Both the position numbers and the translations under genes were made by a program. Positions 4,245-5,117 of a stretch of DNA of 5,117 nucleotides are shown in pieces (position 1 is the stretch's first letter; the number at the start of each line of letters is the position of its first letter). The DNA is from Betaproteobacteria bacterium (lineage in GTDB: Bacteria > Pseudomonadota > Gammaproteobacteria > Burkholderiales > SG8-39): contig JAAOZY010000410.1 of NCBI GenBank assembly GCA_012274205.1, positions 1 to 5,117 of the forward strand, written 5' to 3'. The notes below the pieces were generated by a model. The model worked only from the letters and a program-made list of their open reading frames with translations, had not been told where the DNA came from and did not search any database.

Positions 4245-5117
4245 ATGAACATCTACGGCAACTTTCCCACAGTGCGCATGCGGCGCATGCGGCGCGATGA
4301 CTACACGCGGCGGCTGATGCGGGAACATGTGCTCACCAGCAACGACCTTATCTATCCGGTATTCGTGATGGACGGTGCGCGCAAAACGCAGGCAGTGCCG
4401 TCCATGCCCGGCGTGGAGCGCATGACTCTGGACAAGCTGCTGCCGGTAGCCGAGCGTTGTCTGAAGCTGAAAGTGCCGGTGCTAGCGTTGTTCCCGGTGA
4501 TCGAGGCCAAACTCAAGACACTGGACGGAAAGGAGGCGACCAACCCAAAAGGCCTGATCCCGCGCGTGGTCGCCCGGCTGAAGAAAGAATTTCCGGAGCT
4601 GGGCGTCATGTGCGACGTGGCTCTGGACCCGTATACCAGCCACGGCCAGGACGGCGTCATCGATGCAAACGGCTACATCCTGAACGACACCACGCTCGCC
4701 ATACTCGAAATGCAGGCGCTCACACAGGCGGCAGCCGGTGTGGATATCGTCGCCCCTTCGGACATGATGGACGGGCGCATCGGTCGCATACGCGCAGCCC
4801 TGGACAAGAAACAATTCATCCATACGCGCATCATGGCTTATTCGGCCAAGTACGCATCGGGTTACTACGGCCCGTTCCGCGACGCGGTCGGCTCCGCCGC
4901 CAACCTGGGCAAGGGAAACAAATTCACTTACCAGATGGACCCCGCCAACAGCGACGAAGCGCTATGGGAAGTCGGTCTGGATCTGCAGGAAGGCGCCGAC
5001 ATGGTGATGGTGAAACCGGGAACGCCCTACCTGGACATCCTGCGCCGGGTAAAGGACGAGTTCAAGGCACCGACCTTCGTCTACCAGGTGAGCGGCGAAT
5101 ACGCCATGCTCAAGGCG
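4245..5117 (+). CDS. hemB: Delta-aminolevulinic acid dehydratase (porphobilinogen synthase), 3' truncated
   Basis: This enzyme condenses two 5-aminolevulinate molecules to porphobilinogen, the second committed step of tetrapyrrole synthesis, in the cytoplasm. The window holds the first 291 residues in one open frame; the family has about 330-340, so some 40 are missing at the right edge. Landmarks are RMRRMRRDDYTRRLMREHVL (11-30, N-terminal arm), YPVFVMDG (37-44), DVALDPYTSHGQDG (124-137), PSDMMDGRI (171-179), the first Schiff-base lysine Lys202 in MAYSAKYAS, and the second, Lys257, in MVMVKPGTPYLDI. The DVALDPYTSHGQDG stretch has aspartate and alanine where zinc enzymes have three cysteines, so this is the magnesium-type enzyme, as in Pseudomonas. 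The ATG at 4245 is preceded by AAAGAAGG. The leader may be crossed by an antisense small RNA gene. Confidence 0.97.
   Translation, partial: MNIYGNFPTVRMRRMRRDDYTRRLMREHVLTSNDLIYPVFVMDGARKTQAVPSMPGVERMTLDKLLPVAERCLKLKVPVLALFPVIEAKLKTLDGKEATNPKGLIPRVVARLKKEFPELGVMCDVALDPYTSHGQDGVIDANGYILNDTTLAILEMQALTQAAAGVDIVAPSDMMDGRIGRIRAALDKKQFIHTRIMAYSAKYASGYYGPFRDAVGSAANLGKGNKFTYQMDPANSDEALWEVGLDLQEGADMVMVKPGTPYLDILRRVKDEFKAPTFVYQVSGEYAMLKA

Noticed and set aside
4482..4823. Minus-strand open frames inside hemB (4482-4823 and 4352-4660)
   Set aside because: hemB is unambiguous on the plus strand with both catalytic lysines; the minus frames have no motif or ribosome binding site.
1..5117. CRISPR arrays, tRNA or rRNA genes, insertion sequences, attachment sites
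   Set aside because: I found no regularly spaced direct repeats, no tRNA-like cloverleaf, no transposase or integrase motif and no flanking target duplications.

Overview
This window looks like a betaproteobacterial chromosome. The arguments are the high G+C, the neighbourhood of a diheme cytochrome c4 gene, engB/yihA and hemB, an AcrB-type efflux pump, and an ECF sigma/anti-sigma pair of the type common in Burkholderia-like genomes. The exact genus cannot be read from the sequence. Both edges cut through genes: the left edge leaves only the C-terminal end of an RND pump, and the right edge removes roughly the last 40 residues of HemB.

Layout. 1-812 (+) is the last quarter of an RND (HAE1/MdtB-MdtC-like) inner-membrane efflux subunit. 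813-961 is a G+C-rich spacer with short hairpins and no gene. 962-2598 (-) holds three genes that read as one unit, in transcription order: a small lipoprotein with the COG4315 / Lipoprotein_15 fold, an ECF sigma factor, and a membrane-anchored anti-sigma factor whose start overlaps the sigma stop as ATGA. A GGGAAT-type promoter candidate precedes the lipoprotein, which would fit an autoregulated envelope- or oxidant-stress regulon. 2678-2703 is a strong intrinsic terminator closing the minus-strand cytochrome c4 gene (2727-3356). Cytochrome c4 is divergent from engB (3435-4091, +), the essential ribosome-assembly GTPase. hemB (4245 to the right edge, +) makes porphobilinogen for the haem that cytochrome c4 carries.

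The most interesting piece is the region from the last codons of engB to the hemB ribosome binding site (about 4038-4230). On the minus strand it has a sigma-70-like promoter, then three hairpins, then a perfect 10-bp terminator stem followed by seven T. One of the hairpins shows UCUCCUCCCUG in an 11-nt loop, which contains the CCUCC anti-Shine-Dalgarno core. A stem in this group pairs completely only as minus-strand RNA (G.U instead of A x C). I read this as a small RNA gene antisense to the engB 3' end and the hemB leader, with its terminator written inside the engB coding sequence. A betaproteobacterial toxic sRNA family with anti-Shine-Dalgarno character has been described, as far as I recall. 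This may be a member of it, which a covariance-model search would decide.
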